DNA from: an uncultured Eubacteriales bacterium
Lineage (GTDB): Bacteria > Bacillota > Clostridia > Christensenellales > CAG-138
Assembly: GCA_900549955.1 (NCBI GenBank)
Contig: URQH01000002.1
Location: 1-64,000 of the forward strand
DNA: 64,000 bases
Direction: 5' to 3'
Positions 49,516 through 58,090 of this stretch are shown here, in pieces. The stretch's first letter is position 1; every line of letters starts with the position of its first letter. The position numbers were made by a program, and so were the translations under genes. Under the pieces are notes generated by a model that was not told where the DNA came from, did no database searches, and was given only the letters and a program-made list of their open reading frames with translations.

Positions 49516-50864
49516 GCGTCGCGGGTTTGCTGGCGCGTCTCGCGCTCCGCCAGGGCAATGCCGATGGCGCATTCCGTGCGTTTCCGCAGCATCTGGCAGC
49601 TCATTTCATACGGCTTGTGAATGTCGCCATTGTATAAAAACGCATTTGCCGCGCAGCCGCCGCTGCAGTAATACTTCGCCCAGCAGGCGCGGCAGGCCTC
49701 CTTGGTCCGCACGTTGCAGCCGGCAAAGACCGCGCTCTTCTCCCCGTCAAAAGTGCCGTCGCACACGTTGCCCAGCTTCCATTCCGGCAATCCGACAAAC
49801 TGGTGGCACGGATAGATGTCGCCCTCCGGCGTTACGGCGGCATACTCCGTGCCGGCGCCGCAGCCGGAAATCCGCTTGCGCAGGCAGGGCCCGCCTTCCA
49901 TGTCGATCATAAAATGGAAGAAGTTGAACCAGTGCCCGCTCCGGCGCTGCTGCAGATAGTACTCCGCCAGCGCGTCATACTCGGCGAACACGCGCGGCAG
50001 ATGTTCCTTCAGAATGCTGTACGGGCTGTCGTCCGGCAGCACGACCGGCTCGAGCGAGATCTGGCGGAACCCTTCCTCCACCAGCGCACGGACATCTTCG
50101 AGAAAGTCCAGGTTGTTCCTGGTAAACGTGCCGCGGATATAGTGCTCGCCCTCGCCGCGGTCCGCCACGAGCCGTTTCGCCTTTTCAAGGATGATGTCAT
50201 AGGAGCCTTTGCCGTTGACCGTGGGGCGCAGCGCGTCGTGCACCTCTTTCCTGCCGTCCAGGCTGATGACGACATTGTGCATCTCGCGGTTGATAAAATT
50301 GATCTTTTCTTCGTCGAGTGCCACGCAGTTGGTGGTCATCGTGAAGTTGATCTTCTTGCCATAGCGCTTTTCCTGCTCCCGGCCATAGGCCACCACCTGC
50401 TTGCAGACCTCAAAGTTCATCAGCGGTTCGCCGCCGAAAAGGTCTACTTCCAGATGCTTGCGACCGCCGCTCTTTTCCATGACAAAATCGATGGCCGCCT
50501 TGCCGACGGAGAAAGGCATCAGCATGCGTGCGCCATGAAAATCCCCGGTGGAAGCAAAGCAGTATTTGCAGCGCAGGTTGCAATCGTGCGCGACATGCAG
50601 GCACAGCGACTTGACCACGCTGCCCCCCGTCACCGGCGGCGCCTCCTGCATCTCGCGGTCGATGAGCCCCTGTTCCTTCAGCTGGTAAAATTCGCTCAGG
50701 ATTTCATCTACAGTGTAGAGCGGCAAGCCCGTACCAGTATGCGGATCCTCCCCTCGCTCGAGCGCGGACAGGACGGCAAAGGCGTCATCGTCCACCACAT
50801 GAATGGCTCCGCTCTCCACATCCAGCACGATGTTCCTGCCTTGAAATTGAAATGCATGTATCAC
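49512..50864 (-). CDS. scfB: Radical SAM maturase of SCIFF peptide (thioether-forming)
   Basis: Radical SAM-SPASM enzyme that puts cysteine-to-carbon thioether links in the SCIFF peptide. 450 residues: an N-terminal RiPP-recognition-like part (about 1-90), radical SAM core with CNLRCKYCFA (CxxxCxxC), FGGEPLMNFE, and a C-terminal SPASM region with cysteines CGAG, CHQF, CRACWAKYYCSGGC for auxiliary clusters. The start is GTG 50864: the next codons give I-H-A-F, matching homologues, and GAGAGG precedes it. It follows scfA, separated by a terminator hairpin. Confidence 0.95.
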   Translation of the reverse strand: MIHAFQFQGRNIVLDVESGAIHVVDDDAFAVLSALERGEDPHTGTGLPLYTVDEILSEFYQLKEQGLIDREMQEAPPVTGGSVVKSLCLHVAHDCNLRCKYCFASTGDFHGARMLMPFSVGKAAIDFVMEKSGGRKHLEVDLFGGEPLMNFEVCKQVVAYGREQEKRYGKKINFTMTTNCVALDEEKINFINREMHNVVISLDGRKEVHDALRPTVNGKGSYDIILEKAKRLVADRGEGEHYIRGTFTRNNLDFLEDVRALVEEGFRQISLEPVVLPDDSPYSILKEHLPRVFAEYDALAEYYLQQRRSGHWFNFFHFMIDMEGGPCLRKRISGCGAGTEYAAVTPEGDIYPCHQFVGLPEWKLGNVCDGTFDGEKSAVFAGCNVRTKEACRACWAKYYCSGGCAANAFLYNGDIHKPYEMSCQMLRKRTECAIGIALAERETRQQTRDA

Positions 50865-50880
50865 GGTGAAAATCCTCTCA

Positions 50881-50913
50881 ACACACAAAGAAAGGCCGAA
50901 ACTGGCCTTTCTT
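50881..50913 (-). terminator. Terminator between scfA and scfB
   Basis: A ten-base-pair stem AAGAAAGGCC/GGCCTTTCTT (50904-50913 with 50888-50897) followed on the minus strand by TGTGTG, with a short U-run formed by the stem end. It should give an excess of scfA mRNA over scfB. Confidence 0.7.
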
Positions 50914-50930
50914 GACACATTCCGGGTAAA

Positions 50931-51074
50931 TTATTTTTCTTCCTTGGCGCACTTCTGGTTGGCAACGGTGCAGGAAGTCTTGCAGGCAGACTGGCAGCTC
51001 GCCTGGCACTCGCCGCAGGCCGTATGCGCGCCGGCCTTGATACACGGCTGCTGAACGGTTTCAAAATGCTTCAT
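50931..51074 (-). CDS. scfA: SCIFF ranthipeptide precursor
   Basis: Six-cysteines-in-forty-five precursor of a radical-SAM-made RiPP. 47 residues; leader MKHFETVQQPCIKAGAH, then the core ACGECQASCQSACKTSC and VANQKCAK, with core cysteines at 20, 23, 27, 31, 35 and 42 and an extra Cys at 11. ScfB links cysteines to neighbouring residues by thioethers. ATG 51074 has GGAGGGATATCG in front and a promoter at 51108-51136. The mature product and its role (reported regulatory/quorum role in a few Clostridia) are not evident here. Confidence 0.97.
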   Translation of the reverse strand: MKHFETVQQPCIKAGAHTACGECQASCQSACKTSCTVANQKCAKEEK

Positions 51075-51107
51075 ATCGATATCCCTCCAAATTCAAGATA
51101 CAGAGTT

Positions 51108-51136
51108 AGTATACTATATTTCCGCTCACAGCGCAA
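51108..51136 (-). promoter_or_regulatory. Promoter of scfA
   Basis: Minus strand TTGCGC (51131-51136), 17-base spacer, TATACT (51108-51113). The -35 overlaps the ackA stop region. Confidence 0.7.
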
Positions 51137-52328
51137 GGGCGGCGGTGTCGCGCGCGATGGTCATCTCTTCGTCCGTCGGGATGACAAACACGCGGACGCG
51201 GCTGCCGGGCTTGGAAATCTCCACTTCCTCGCCGCGCGGGCAGGTCTGGTTATACGCAAAGTCCACATCCACGCCCAGATACTCCATATCGGTCAGGATC
51301 ATCTCGCGCATGCGACGGTCGTTCTCCCCGACGCCTGCGGTAAACACGATGGCGTCCACGCCGTTGAGCGCAGCCGCATACGCGCCGATGTACTGCTTGA
51401 CCTTATAGGCGAACATCTGCAGCGCCAGCTCGGCGCGTTCGTTGCCCTGCTCGGATGCGGCGGCCAGGTCGCGGAAGTCGCTGGAAACGCCGGACACGCC
51501 CAGCATACCGCTCTTCTTGTTCATATAGGTGTCCATCTCGGCCGCCGACAGGTTGAGCTTTTCCATGAGGAACGGCATAATCGCCGGGTCGATGCTGCCG
51601 CAGCGCGTGCCCATTGGCACGCCCTCAAGAGGCGTGAGGCCCATGGACGTGTCGATGCACTTGCCGCCGCGGACCGCGCTCAGGCTGGAGCCGTTGCCCA
51701 GGTGGCACGTGATGACGCGCGTCTGCTCCTTGGGCATATCCAGCTTGGCGATGGCGCGGCCGGCCACATACCGGTGCGACGTGCCGTGGAACCCATAGCG
51801 GCGCACTTTGAACTTCTCATAGGTATCATAGGGCAGCGCATACATGAACGCCTTTTTCGGCATCGTCTGTCCCCACGCGGTATCAAACACGGCGACCATG
51901 GGCACATTCGGCATGACGGCCATGCAGCCGCGGATGCCCATCAGGTTGGCCGGATTGTGCAGCGGGCCGAGCGGAATGCACTCCTCGATCGCTTCGAGCA
52001 CCTGGTCGTCAATCAGCACGGGTTCGGAATACTTCTCGCCGCCATGGAGGACGCGGTGGCCGACTGCAGCGATGGACGACATGTCGGAAATGACGCCGAT
52101 CTTCGGATCGGCCAGCACGTCGAGCACCATCTGGATGGCGTCCTTGTGATCCTTCATGTCCTGCTGCTTTTCAAATTTCTCCCCGTCTGTAGGTTTATAG
52201 CTCAGCAGCGAACCGGGGATGCCGATGCGCTCGCAAATGCCTTTTGCGATGACCGACTCGGTGTCAATGTCGATCAGCTGATACTTCAGGGAGGAGCTGC
52301 CTGCGTTGATTACAAGAATATTTGTCAT
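51126..52328 (-). CDS. ackA: Acetate kinase
   Basis: Converts acetyl phosphate + ADP to acetate + ATP, a main energy step in fermenting Clostridia. 400 residues; NAGSSSLKYQ at the N-terminus, TLLEGV-like region TPLEGVPMGTRCGSIDP for phosphate and catalysis, HLGNGSS, and FTAGVGEN near the C-terminus. It follows pta by 19 bases. ATG 52328 has GGAGATTGAGG upstream. Confidence 0.97.
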   Translation of the reverse strand: MTNILVINAGSSSLKYQLIDIDTESVIAKGICERIGIPGSLLSYKPTDGEKFEKQQDMKDHKDAIQMVLDVLADPKIGVISDMSSIAAVGHRVLHGGEKYSEPVLIDDQVLEAIEECIPLGPLHNPANLMGIRGCMAVMPNVPMVAVFDTAWGQTMPKKAFMYALPYDTYEKFKVRRYGFHGTSHRYVAGRAIAKLDMPKEQTRVITCHLGNGSSLSAVRGGKCIDTSMGLTPLEGVPMGTRCGSIDPAIMPFLMEKLNLSAAEMDTYMNKKSGMLGVSGVSSDFRDLAAASEQGNERAELALQMFAYKVKQYIGAYAAALNGVDAIVFTAGVGENDRRMREMILTDMEYLGVDVDFAYNQTCPRGEEVEISKPGSRVRVFVIPTDEEMTIARDTAALAL

Positions 52329-52347
52329 ATTGGGTGCCTCAATCTCC

Positions 52348-53346
52348 TTACATATTTTGCGCCTGCACGGCGGTAATGGCCACTACGGAAACGATGTCGT
52401 CGACGCTGCAACCGCGCGACAAGTCGTTAATCGGGTACCGGAATCCCTGGCAGATGGGGCCGATCGCCTCCGCGCCCGCCAGGCGCTGGACGAGCTTATA
52501 GCCGATGTTGCCCGCCTGCAGATCCGGGAAGATGAGCACGTTTGCCTTGCCCGCCACAGGGCTGCCGGGCGACTTGAGCTTGCCAACCTTTTCCACCAGC
52601 GCGGCATCCGCCTGCAGCTCGCCGTCGACATTCAGCTCCGGCGCAAGCTCATGCACCAGCTCCGTGGCGCGCGTCACTTTATCCACCAGCTCATGCTTTG
52701 CGCTCCCCTTGGTCGAGAACGACAGCATTGCCACGCGGGGCTCCATGCCGCACAGCGAGCGCGCCGTCGCAGCGGAAGACACCGCAATGGCTGCCAGCTG
52801 CTCTGCCGTGGGGCAGGGGTTGACGGCACAATCTGCAAACACAAGCAGTCCGTCGTCCCCATAGGCTTTATTCGGTACTTCCATGATAAAGCAGCTCGAC
52901 ACGACCGAGATGCCCTTGGCCATCTTGATGATCTGCAGCCCCGGGCGCAGCGTGTCACCCGTCGTGCTGATGGCGCCGGCGACCATGCCGTCGCCCTTGC
53001 CGTCTTTGATCATCATAGCGGCGAAGAAGAGCGGGTTGCGGATCATGGCCGCGGCCTTTTCCGGGGTAACGCCTTTTTCCTTACGCAGCTCATAAAACTC
53101 TTCAATATAGCGCGGCAGATCGGGCGATGCCTCCGGGTCGAGCAGCGTAACGCCCGCCAAATCGACGGAAAACCGCGCTGCCACCTCGGCAATCGCTTCC
53201 GGCTTTCCCAGCAGAGTCACATCGGCAAGACCCTCGGCGACAATTTTCGCGGCCGCCTGGACCGTGCGTTCCTCCGTGCCTTCAGGCAACAGAATGCGTT
53301 TTTTATCGGCTTTTGCTTTGGCTTTGATTTGATCCATCAACGACAT
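52348..53346 (-). CDS. pta: Phosphate acetyltransferase
   Basis: Acetyl-CoA + Pi to acetyl phosphate; with AckA forms the acetate pathway. 332 residues, the short class I form: ILLPEGTEERTVQAA at the N-terminus, GMVAGA(I)STTGDTLRPGLQI, and VLIFPDLQAGNIGYKL (in part). ATG 53346 follows GGGAGGCATATGTC. A divergent promoter region separates it from tmcAL. Confidence 0.96.
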   Translation of the reverse strand: MSLMDQIKAKAKADKKRILLPEGTEERTVQAAAKIVAEGLADVTLLGKPEAIAEVAARFSVDLAGVTLLDPEASPDLPRYIEEFYELRKEKGVTPEKAAAMIRNPLFFAAMMIKDGKGDGMVAGAISTTGDTLRPGLQIIKMAKGISVVSSCFIMEVPNKAYGDDGLLVFADCAVNPCPTAEQLAAIAVSSAATARSLCGMEPRVAMLSFSTKGSAKHELVDKVTRATELVHELAPELNVDGELQADAALVEKVGKLKSPGSPVAGKANVLIFPDLQAGNIGYKLVQRLAGAEAIGPICQGFRYPINDLSRGCSVDDIVSVVAITAVQAQNM

Positions 53347-53376
53347 GACATATGCCTCCCAAGAATTTTCATGCGA

Positions 53377-53409
53377 ATTATACCACATATACGAAAAAAA
53401 TGGTATACT
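53377..53409. promoter_or_regulatory. Divergent -10 elements between pta and tmcAL
   Basis: TATAAT on the minus strand (53377-53382) faces pta, and TATACT on the plus strand (53404-53409) faces tmcAL. The -35 boxes are poor on both sides, suggesting activator help or weak promoters. Confidence 0.55.
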
Positions 53410-53431
53410 GATTTTGTTGTGAGGGATCAGG

Positions 53432-54634
53432 ATGCGAGTTGTCGGCGTCATTGCGGAATACAATCCGCTGCACAATGGACATATCTATCATCTGGAACGC
53501 GCCAAGGCGAAGAGCAGCGCGGACTATTGCATTGTCGTCCTGTCCGGCAATTTCGTCCAGCGCGGTGAAGTCGCGTGCATGGACAAGTATACGCGCGCGG
53601 CGTGGGCTGTCAAGGGCGGCGCGGATCTGGTGTTGGAGCTGCCCAGTGTCTACGCCATTGCGAGCGCCGAACGCTTTGCACTCGGGGGCATCCGCACACT
53701 GCTGGGCTGTGGCGTCGTCACGCACCTCGCTTTCGGCTGTGAAGAGACGGATGTGCAAAAGCTCTATCGTCTCTGCGACGTGCTGGTGCACGAACCTCCC
53801 GCCTTTCGCAGCGCGCTCCACCGGCACCTCTCCATGGGCAAATCGTATCCGCGCGCACGCTACGACGCCCTGGCCGACATGAACACGCCGGAGGACATCC
53901 TGCACACGCTCACGCAGCCCAACAACATCCTCGCCATCGAATACCTGCGTGCCCTTGGCACCTATGCGCCCGACATCGAGCCCATTCCCATCACCCGCAT
54001 CGGCAGCGGCTATCACATGGACACGCTCGACGGCACCTACTCCAGCGCCACGGCCATCCGCAAGGCGCTGCACAGCGGGGATGAAGCCGTGCTGTCCGCC
54101 ATGCCCTCGTTTGTGGGCGGCGCCATGCTGTACGACCCCCAGTTCCCCATCCATCCGAACGCCGTCGGGCCGCTGATCCTGTACGCCATCCGCAGCATGT
54201 CCGCGCGGAGCCTGTCAGAGCTGCCGGACGTTGCAGAGGGGTTTGAAAACATATTGGCCCGGGCATCGCGCAAGTGCAACGACATCGATTCCTTTTATGA
54301 ATCCGTCAAATCCAAGCGGTTCACGCTCGCGCGCTGTAAGCGCATCGGCCTTTGCGCCATGCTCGGCATCACCAACGAACAGGTGCACGCCACCGTGCGC
54401 AGCGGCGAGAGCGAGTACCTGCGCGTGCTTGCCATGACCTCCAAAGCTCGCTCCCTGCTGTCGGAAATCGCCAAGCGGCCGCATGCGCCGCTGATCCTGC
54501 GCAACGCAGACATTACCACGTGCCCATCCATCGTACAGCGCAATCTGACGACGGACGCCTTCAGTACCGACGTGCTCGCATTTGCTACGGGCAACGACGT
54601 CCACCGCGACGCGGAAGGGCCGATTATTCTTTGA
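53432..54634 (+). CDS. tmcAL: tRNA(Met) cytidine acetate ligase
   Basis: Makes N4-acetylcytidine at the wobble base of elongator tRNA-Met using acetate and ATP. 400 residues: nucleotidyltransferase-like N-terminal domain with GVIAEYNPLHNGHIYHL, LSGNFVQRGE, and GSGYHMDTL followed by SSATAIR. Also called YlbM. ATG 53432, with GAGGGATCAGG upstream. It sits next to ackA-pta, which handle acetate, its substrate. Its 3' end overlaps the patatin gene by 11 bases. Confidence 0.95.
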   Translation: MRVVGVIAEYNPLHNGHIYHLERAKAKSSADYCIVVLSGNFVQRGEVACMDKYTRAAWAVKGGADLVLELPSVYAIASAERFALGGIRTLLGCGVVTHLAFGCEETDVQKLYRLCDVLVHEPPAFRSALHRHLSMGKSYPRARYDALADMNTPEDILHTLTQPNNILAIEYLRALGTYAPDIEPIPITRIGSGYHMDTLDGTYSSATAIRKALHSGDEAVLSAMPSFVGGAMLYDPQFPIHPNAVGPLILYAIRSMSARSLSELPDVAEGFENILARASRKCNDIDSFYESVKSKRFTLARCKRIGLCAMLGITNEQVHATVRSGESEYLRVLAMTSKARSLLSEIAKRPHAPLILRNADITTCPSIVQRNLTTDAFSTDVLAFATGNDVHRDAEGPIIL

Positions 54635-55424
54635 GCGGGATCCCCTGCTGCTCCAGCAGCGCCAGGATCTCCGGCATGGCCTCCTCCGCCACGCGCCTTC
54701 CCTCGTCGATCACCGCCCGGGACTCCTTGGTGGCAAAGTGCCCACGCACAAACAGAACCTGCGGCACAAGCAGGACGTCTGCATCCACCTTGTGCAGTTT
54801 GGTGATCTCCCACTGCATGATGTCAATTGAGCGGTTGATCATGTCATACGCATTCATCCCCTGCACATCATATTCGCCGCCGCAATAGCCGACGTCTACG
54901 CCAATGATGACGTCGGCTCCGTTTTCGCGCAATACCCCGCACGGGAGCCGCTCGATGACGCCGCCGTCCACATAGACGCGCCCATCGATCGAAACGGGGA
55001 CAAAGATCCCCGGTATGGACATGCTCGCGCGGACGGCGCGGCTGATTTCTCCCTCATGCATGGCAACCAGCTTGCCAGCCGCTGCGTCCACCGCCACGCA
55101 ATAGAGCGGGATGCTGGTTTCGCCAAACCGTTTGCGATGAGTCAACAGGCTGATGAGCGCCTCCAACTTGTCTCCGCGGATCAGGCCGCCCGCTCCCAGC
55201 TTGCCGATGTCCAGATAGTCGCGTATGTTCATCTGCAGCACGAACTTTTCCAACAGGTGTAAATCCGTACCGGCGGCATAGATGGAGGCTACGATGGCGC
55301 CAATACTGGAACCGGCAATCAAATCGATCGGAATATGATGTTCCTCCAGCACCTGCAGCACGCCGATGTGAGCAAATCCCTTTGTGCTGCCAGCGCCCAG
55401 CGCAAGGCCGACTTTCTTTTTCAT
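54624..55424 (-). CDS. Patatin-like phospholipase (YlbK/RssA family)
   Basis: A 266-residue patatin-fold serine lipase of the NTE/RssA type. Oxyanion segment LGAGSTKGFAHIGV, nucleophile elbow GSSIG, and catalytic Asp in DGGVIERLP. Substrate unknown; YlbK homologues are cytoplasmic. ATG 55424 follows CAGGAGAGAG. Lies divergent to ylbJ. Confidence 0.92.
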   Translation of the reverse strand: MKKKVGLALGAGSTKGFAHIGVLQVLEEHHIPIDLIAGSSIGAIVASIYAAGTDLHLLEKFVLQMNIRDYLDIGKLGAGGLIRGDKLEALISLLTHRKRFGETSIPLYCVAVDAAAGKLVAMHEGEISRAVRASMSIPGIFVPVSIDGRVYVDGGVIERLPCGVLRENGADVIIGVDVGYCGGEYDVQGMNAYDMINRSIDIMQWEITKLHKVDADVLLVPQVLFVRGHFATKESRAVIDEGRRVAEEAMPEILALLEQQGIPLKE

Positions 55425-55517
55425 GTCTCTCTCCTGCATATCGGAAAATCCTGGATGCTATAGTTTATACAGTATACCGCATTTTTGAACCGGTGCGCAA
55501 TCCGGAGGAAAAAAACC

Positions 55518-56615
55518 GTGAGACGTCATCTTGTATCCATCGCGCTGCTGTTGCTGCTGTGCGCAGGGTTGCTGTCACATGCGCAGGCTTGCACACAGGC
55601 CGCCGCGCAGGCGTTCGTGCTCTGGTGGGACAGCGTGCTGCCGGCGCTGTTTCCCTTCTATCTGTGTACTTCCCTGCTGCTGCAGCAGGAGCTGCTGCCC
55701 GCGCTCTCGCGCCTGCTGCGCCGCCCGGCCGCAGTGTTGCGCCTGCCGGAACCGCTGTTGCCCTGCTGCGCACTCGGCGCGGTAGCCGGGTACCCGACCG
55801 GGGCGCGGCTGTGCGCCGCGCTCGGCATCGCGTCCTGTGTGCCATATTGCAACCTGTGCAGTCCGATGTTCCTGGCCGCCGTCATCGCCACAGGCATGCT
55901 GCACGCCCCATCGCTCACGCTCCCGCTCTGCATCGCCCACTACGGCAGCGCGCTGCTGCTCGTGCTGCTGTCGCCACGTCCGCTCTCGTCCGGCGCAAAT
56001 GCATGTCAGGAAATGGACTCCGGCGCACGCGGAGGAATCATTCGCATGGTGGGCGACGGCATGTCGGCCATGTTGCAGATCGGTGGCTGCATCTGCCTCT
56101 TCGCCGTGTTATCGGAGCTGCTGCAGCAGCTCGGCGTCTATGCCGTGTTGGACGGCTGGCTGCAGCAGGTTGGCGTGCCGGCCGGCCTCACCGCCGCGCT
56201 GCTGCACGGCCTGCTGGAATTTACGGGCGGGTGCGCCGCCGTCGCCGCGCTGCCCCTCCCGCCGCGCGCCGCGCTCGCCTGTTGCGCGTTTCTCTCCTCG
56301 TTTGGCGGTTTCTGCGTGTACCTCCAGACGCGGTTGTTCGTCGAGGGAGGCAGCTGGCAATACCTGTTGACCAAGCTCGTGCAGGGACTGCTTGCCGCGC
56401 TGCTTGCCGCGCTGCTTGCGCCCGCCTTCCTGCCCGCCGACGCCACGGCCATGTCCCAAAATGCCGAAACCTATCTTGGCAACGCCCTTGCCGGCGGCAG
56501 CCTGTTGCTGGCCTCCTCCGTCGCCATGGCAGGCACTTACCTGGCGGCGCTGGTGCTCGCCAAAGTCGCGAACCGCCCACGAACAACCGCCGATCCCCGC
56601 CGCGGCACCACATAA
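55518..56615 (+). CDS. Sporulation integral membrane protein YlbJ-like
   Basis: A 365-residue membrane protein of the YlbJ family, needed for spore cortex formation in Bacillus. About eight membrane segments in two nucleoside-recognition (Gate)-type halves: LWWDSVLPALFPFYLC-like motif and YPTGARL in the first, and EFTGGCAAVAALPL in the second. Homologues carry the same W-x-x-x-x-P-A-L-F-P-F and GYP motifs. GTG 55518 is the start, after CCGGAGG. The presence of the gene suggests a spore-forming ancestor. Confidence 0.88.
   Translation: MRRHLVSIALLLLLCAGLLSHAQACTQAAAQAFVLWWDSVLPALFPFYLCTSLLLQQELLPALSRLLRRPAAVLRLPEPLLPCCALGAVAGYPTGARLCAALGIASCVPYCNLCSPMFLAAVIATGMLHAPSLTLPLCIAHYGSALLLVLLSPRPLSSGANACQEMDSGARGGIIRMVGDGMSAMLQIGGCICLFAVLSELLQQLGVYAVLDGWLQQVGVPAGLTAALLHGLLEFTGGCAAVAALPLPPRAALACCAFLSSFGGFCVYLQTRLFVEGGSWQYLLTKLVQGLLAALLAALLAPAFLPADATAMSQNAETYLGNALAGGSLLLASSVAMAGTYLAALVLAKVANRPRTTADPRRGTT
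56388..56420 (+). repeat. Tandem 12-bp repeat inside ylbJ-like gene
   Basis: CTGCTTGCCGCG occurs twice exactly (56388-56399, 56400-56411) and partly a third time, coding for Leu-Leu-Ala-Ala repeats in a membrane helix. Slippage could change helix length in multiples of four residues. Confidence 0.85.
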
Positions 56616-56644
56616 CAAAATGAGGGACCGAAACCGGTCCCTCC
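56612..56644 (-). terminator. Terminator between ylbJ and the coiled-coil protein gene
   Basis: A nine-base-pair stem (56623-56631 with 56636-56644) with a four-base loop and on the minus strand an ATTTTGTTATG tail. It lies 28 bases after the coiled-coil gene stop and also close to the convergent ylbJ stop. Confidence 0.75.
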
Positions 56645-56672
56645 ACAGGCGGCAGCCATGTGCCGATCATGC

Positions 56673-57605
56673 TCAATAATCGTCGTCCTCGTCGTCAAAA
56701 TCAAAGAGCTTCTTGCGCTGCTTCTTCGGCTTTTGATGTTTGGGCTCTTCGTCGTCCCATTCCTCGTCAAACTCGTCGTCGTCGTCGATCTCAAACATCT
56801 TGGAAAGGAAGTTTTTCTTCTTCGGCTTGGCCCGACGCTCCTCTTCATGATCCTCCTCAACGTTCCGCGTGCGCTGTGGCGCGGCGGGGCGTTCAAACTG
56901 GCGCGTCAGCCCATCGTCCGCATAGCCGGCGGCCGGCTGCGGAGCGGGTTGATAAACCGGCTGCGCTGTCTGCTGGTAGGCAGGCTGTTCCTGATATGCC
57001 GGCTGCTGATACGCCGGTTGCTGCTGATAAACAGGCTGCTCCGGCTGCACGGGGCGCTGCGGTTGCTGCGCAGCCGAGACGCCGAGTTCGTTCCTGTTCT
57101 GCGCAATCATGGAATGGTACTCAGTCAGATACCGCTGCACATCGGACAGGATATCGTCGGCATATTTCCGCGCGCCGTTATAAATGGCGTTGGCATTGGC
57201 TTCCGCCTCGGCGGAAATCTGCGCTGCGCGGGCGCAGGCCTCTTTATAGACCTCCGCATCGCTCACGCGAGTTTCATACTCGACCTGGGCCTGATGGTAC
57301 AGGTTCTCCGCGCTCGACTGCGCCTGGGACAGCACGCCGTCCGCCTCCTCATGCGCCTGCGCCAGAATCTCCTCCGCCTGTTCTTTGGCGTCGTTGATAC
57401 GGTTTTCTGCCTCCGCAAGGACCCCGGTCGCCCGGCGAATGTCCTCCGGAATGGTGACCTTCAAATCGCCCAGCAGGTCGTACAGGCGCTCAATCTCGAC
57501 GACGCGCCGGTTCTGGCCGCTGAACTTGGTGCGCGGGCTCTCCTCGAGCTCCTGTTCGATGCTCGCAATGATGCTGTAAATTTTCATCGTCTGTGCAGTG
57601 CTCAT
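56673..57605 (-). CDS. Coiled-coil protein with Gln/Pro/Tyr linker and acidic-basic tail
   Basis: A 310-residue cytoplasmic protein. Residues about 20-160 form a continuous charged helix with many Ala/Glu (AEAENRINDAKEQAEEILAQA in part), resembling ATP-synthase b subunit and DivIVA-like coiled coils. A PAYQ/PVYQ repeat-rich linker follows (about 175-225), then alternating basic (KPKKKN, KKQRKK) and acidic (DDDDEFDEEWDDEE) tail. Function unknown; position after coaD is common in Clostridia. ATG 57605 overlaps the coaD stop by four bases; a second ATG (57587) is possible. Confidence 0.8.
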   Translation of the reverse strand: MSTAQTMKIYSIIASIEQELEESPRTKFSGQNRRVVEIERLYDLLGDLKVTIPEDIRRATGVLAEAENRINDAKEQAEEILAQAHEEADGVLSQAQSSAENLYHQAQVEYETRVSDAEVYKEACARAAQISAEAEANANAIYNGARKYADDILSDVQRYLTEYHSMIAQNRNELGVSAAQQPQRPVQPEQPVYQQQPAYQQPAYQEQPAYQQTAQPVYQPAPQPAAGYADDGLTRQFERPAAPQRTRNVEEDHEEERRAKPKKKNFLSKMFEIDDDDEFDEEWDDEEPKHQKPKKQRKKLFDFDDEDDDY

Positions 57606-58090
57606 GATCGTAATAACCTTTCTGCAATTATTTTCCTGTTGCAATCGGGTACCAGCCCCGCGATGTCACCGCCGTAAGCGCCGATCTCTTTGACCGTGCT
57701 GGAACTCAGGAAGGACAGCGACGGCGACGCCATGAAATAGACTGTCCGGACTGCTGGCTCCATGTGCCGGTTGATCGCATCAATCTGAAATTCATATTCA
57801 AAGTCCGTAATGGCCCGCAGGCCACGAATGATATAACCAGCGCCCACTTGTTTGGTAAAGTTGACCAACAACCCGTCAAAGCTCTCGACCGAAACACCGG
57901 TCATCCGCTCTGCATCCAACACGCGCCGGATCATTTCCACCCGTTCCTCAGCGGAAAAGGTGGCGGACTTGGCAGAATTGTTCAGCACGCCCACATAGAT
58001 ATGGTCGAACAGCTCCACCGCATTGCGCAGCACATCCAGGTGACCCACCGTAAACGGGTCAAAGCTGCCGGGATAAACGCCAATTTTCAT
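57602..58090 (-). CDS. coaD: Phosphopantetheine adenylyltransferase
   Basis: Fourth step of coenzyme A synthesis. 162 residues; YPGSFDPFTVGHLDVL (with the TxGH motif), SFDGLLVNF, RGLRAITDFEYE and SSSTVKE. Overlaps rsmD (upstream) and the coiled-coil gene (downstream). Ribosome site weak, so coupled translation is likely. Confidence 0.97.
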   Translation of the reverse strand: MKIGVYPGSFDPFTVGHLDVLRNAVELFDHIYVGVLNNSAKSATFSAEERVEMIRRVLDAERMTGVSVESFDGLLVNFTKQVGAGYIIRGLRAITDFEYEFQIDAINRHMEPAVRTVYFMASPSLSFLSSSTVKEIGAYGGDIAGLVPDCNRKIIAERLLRS

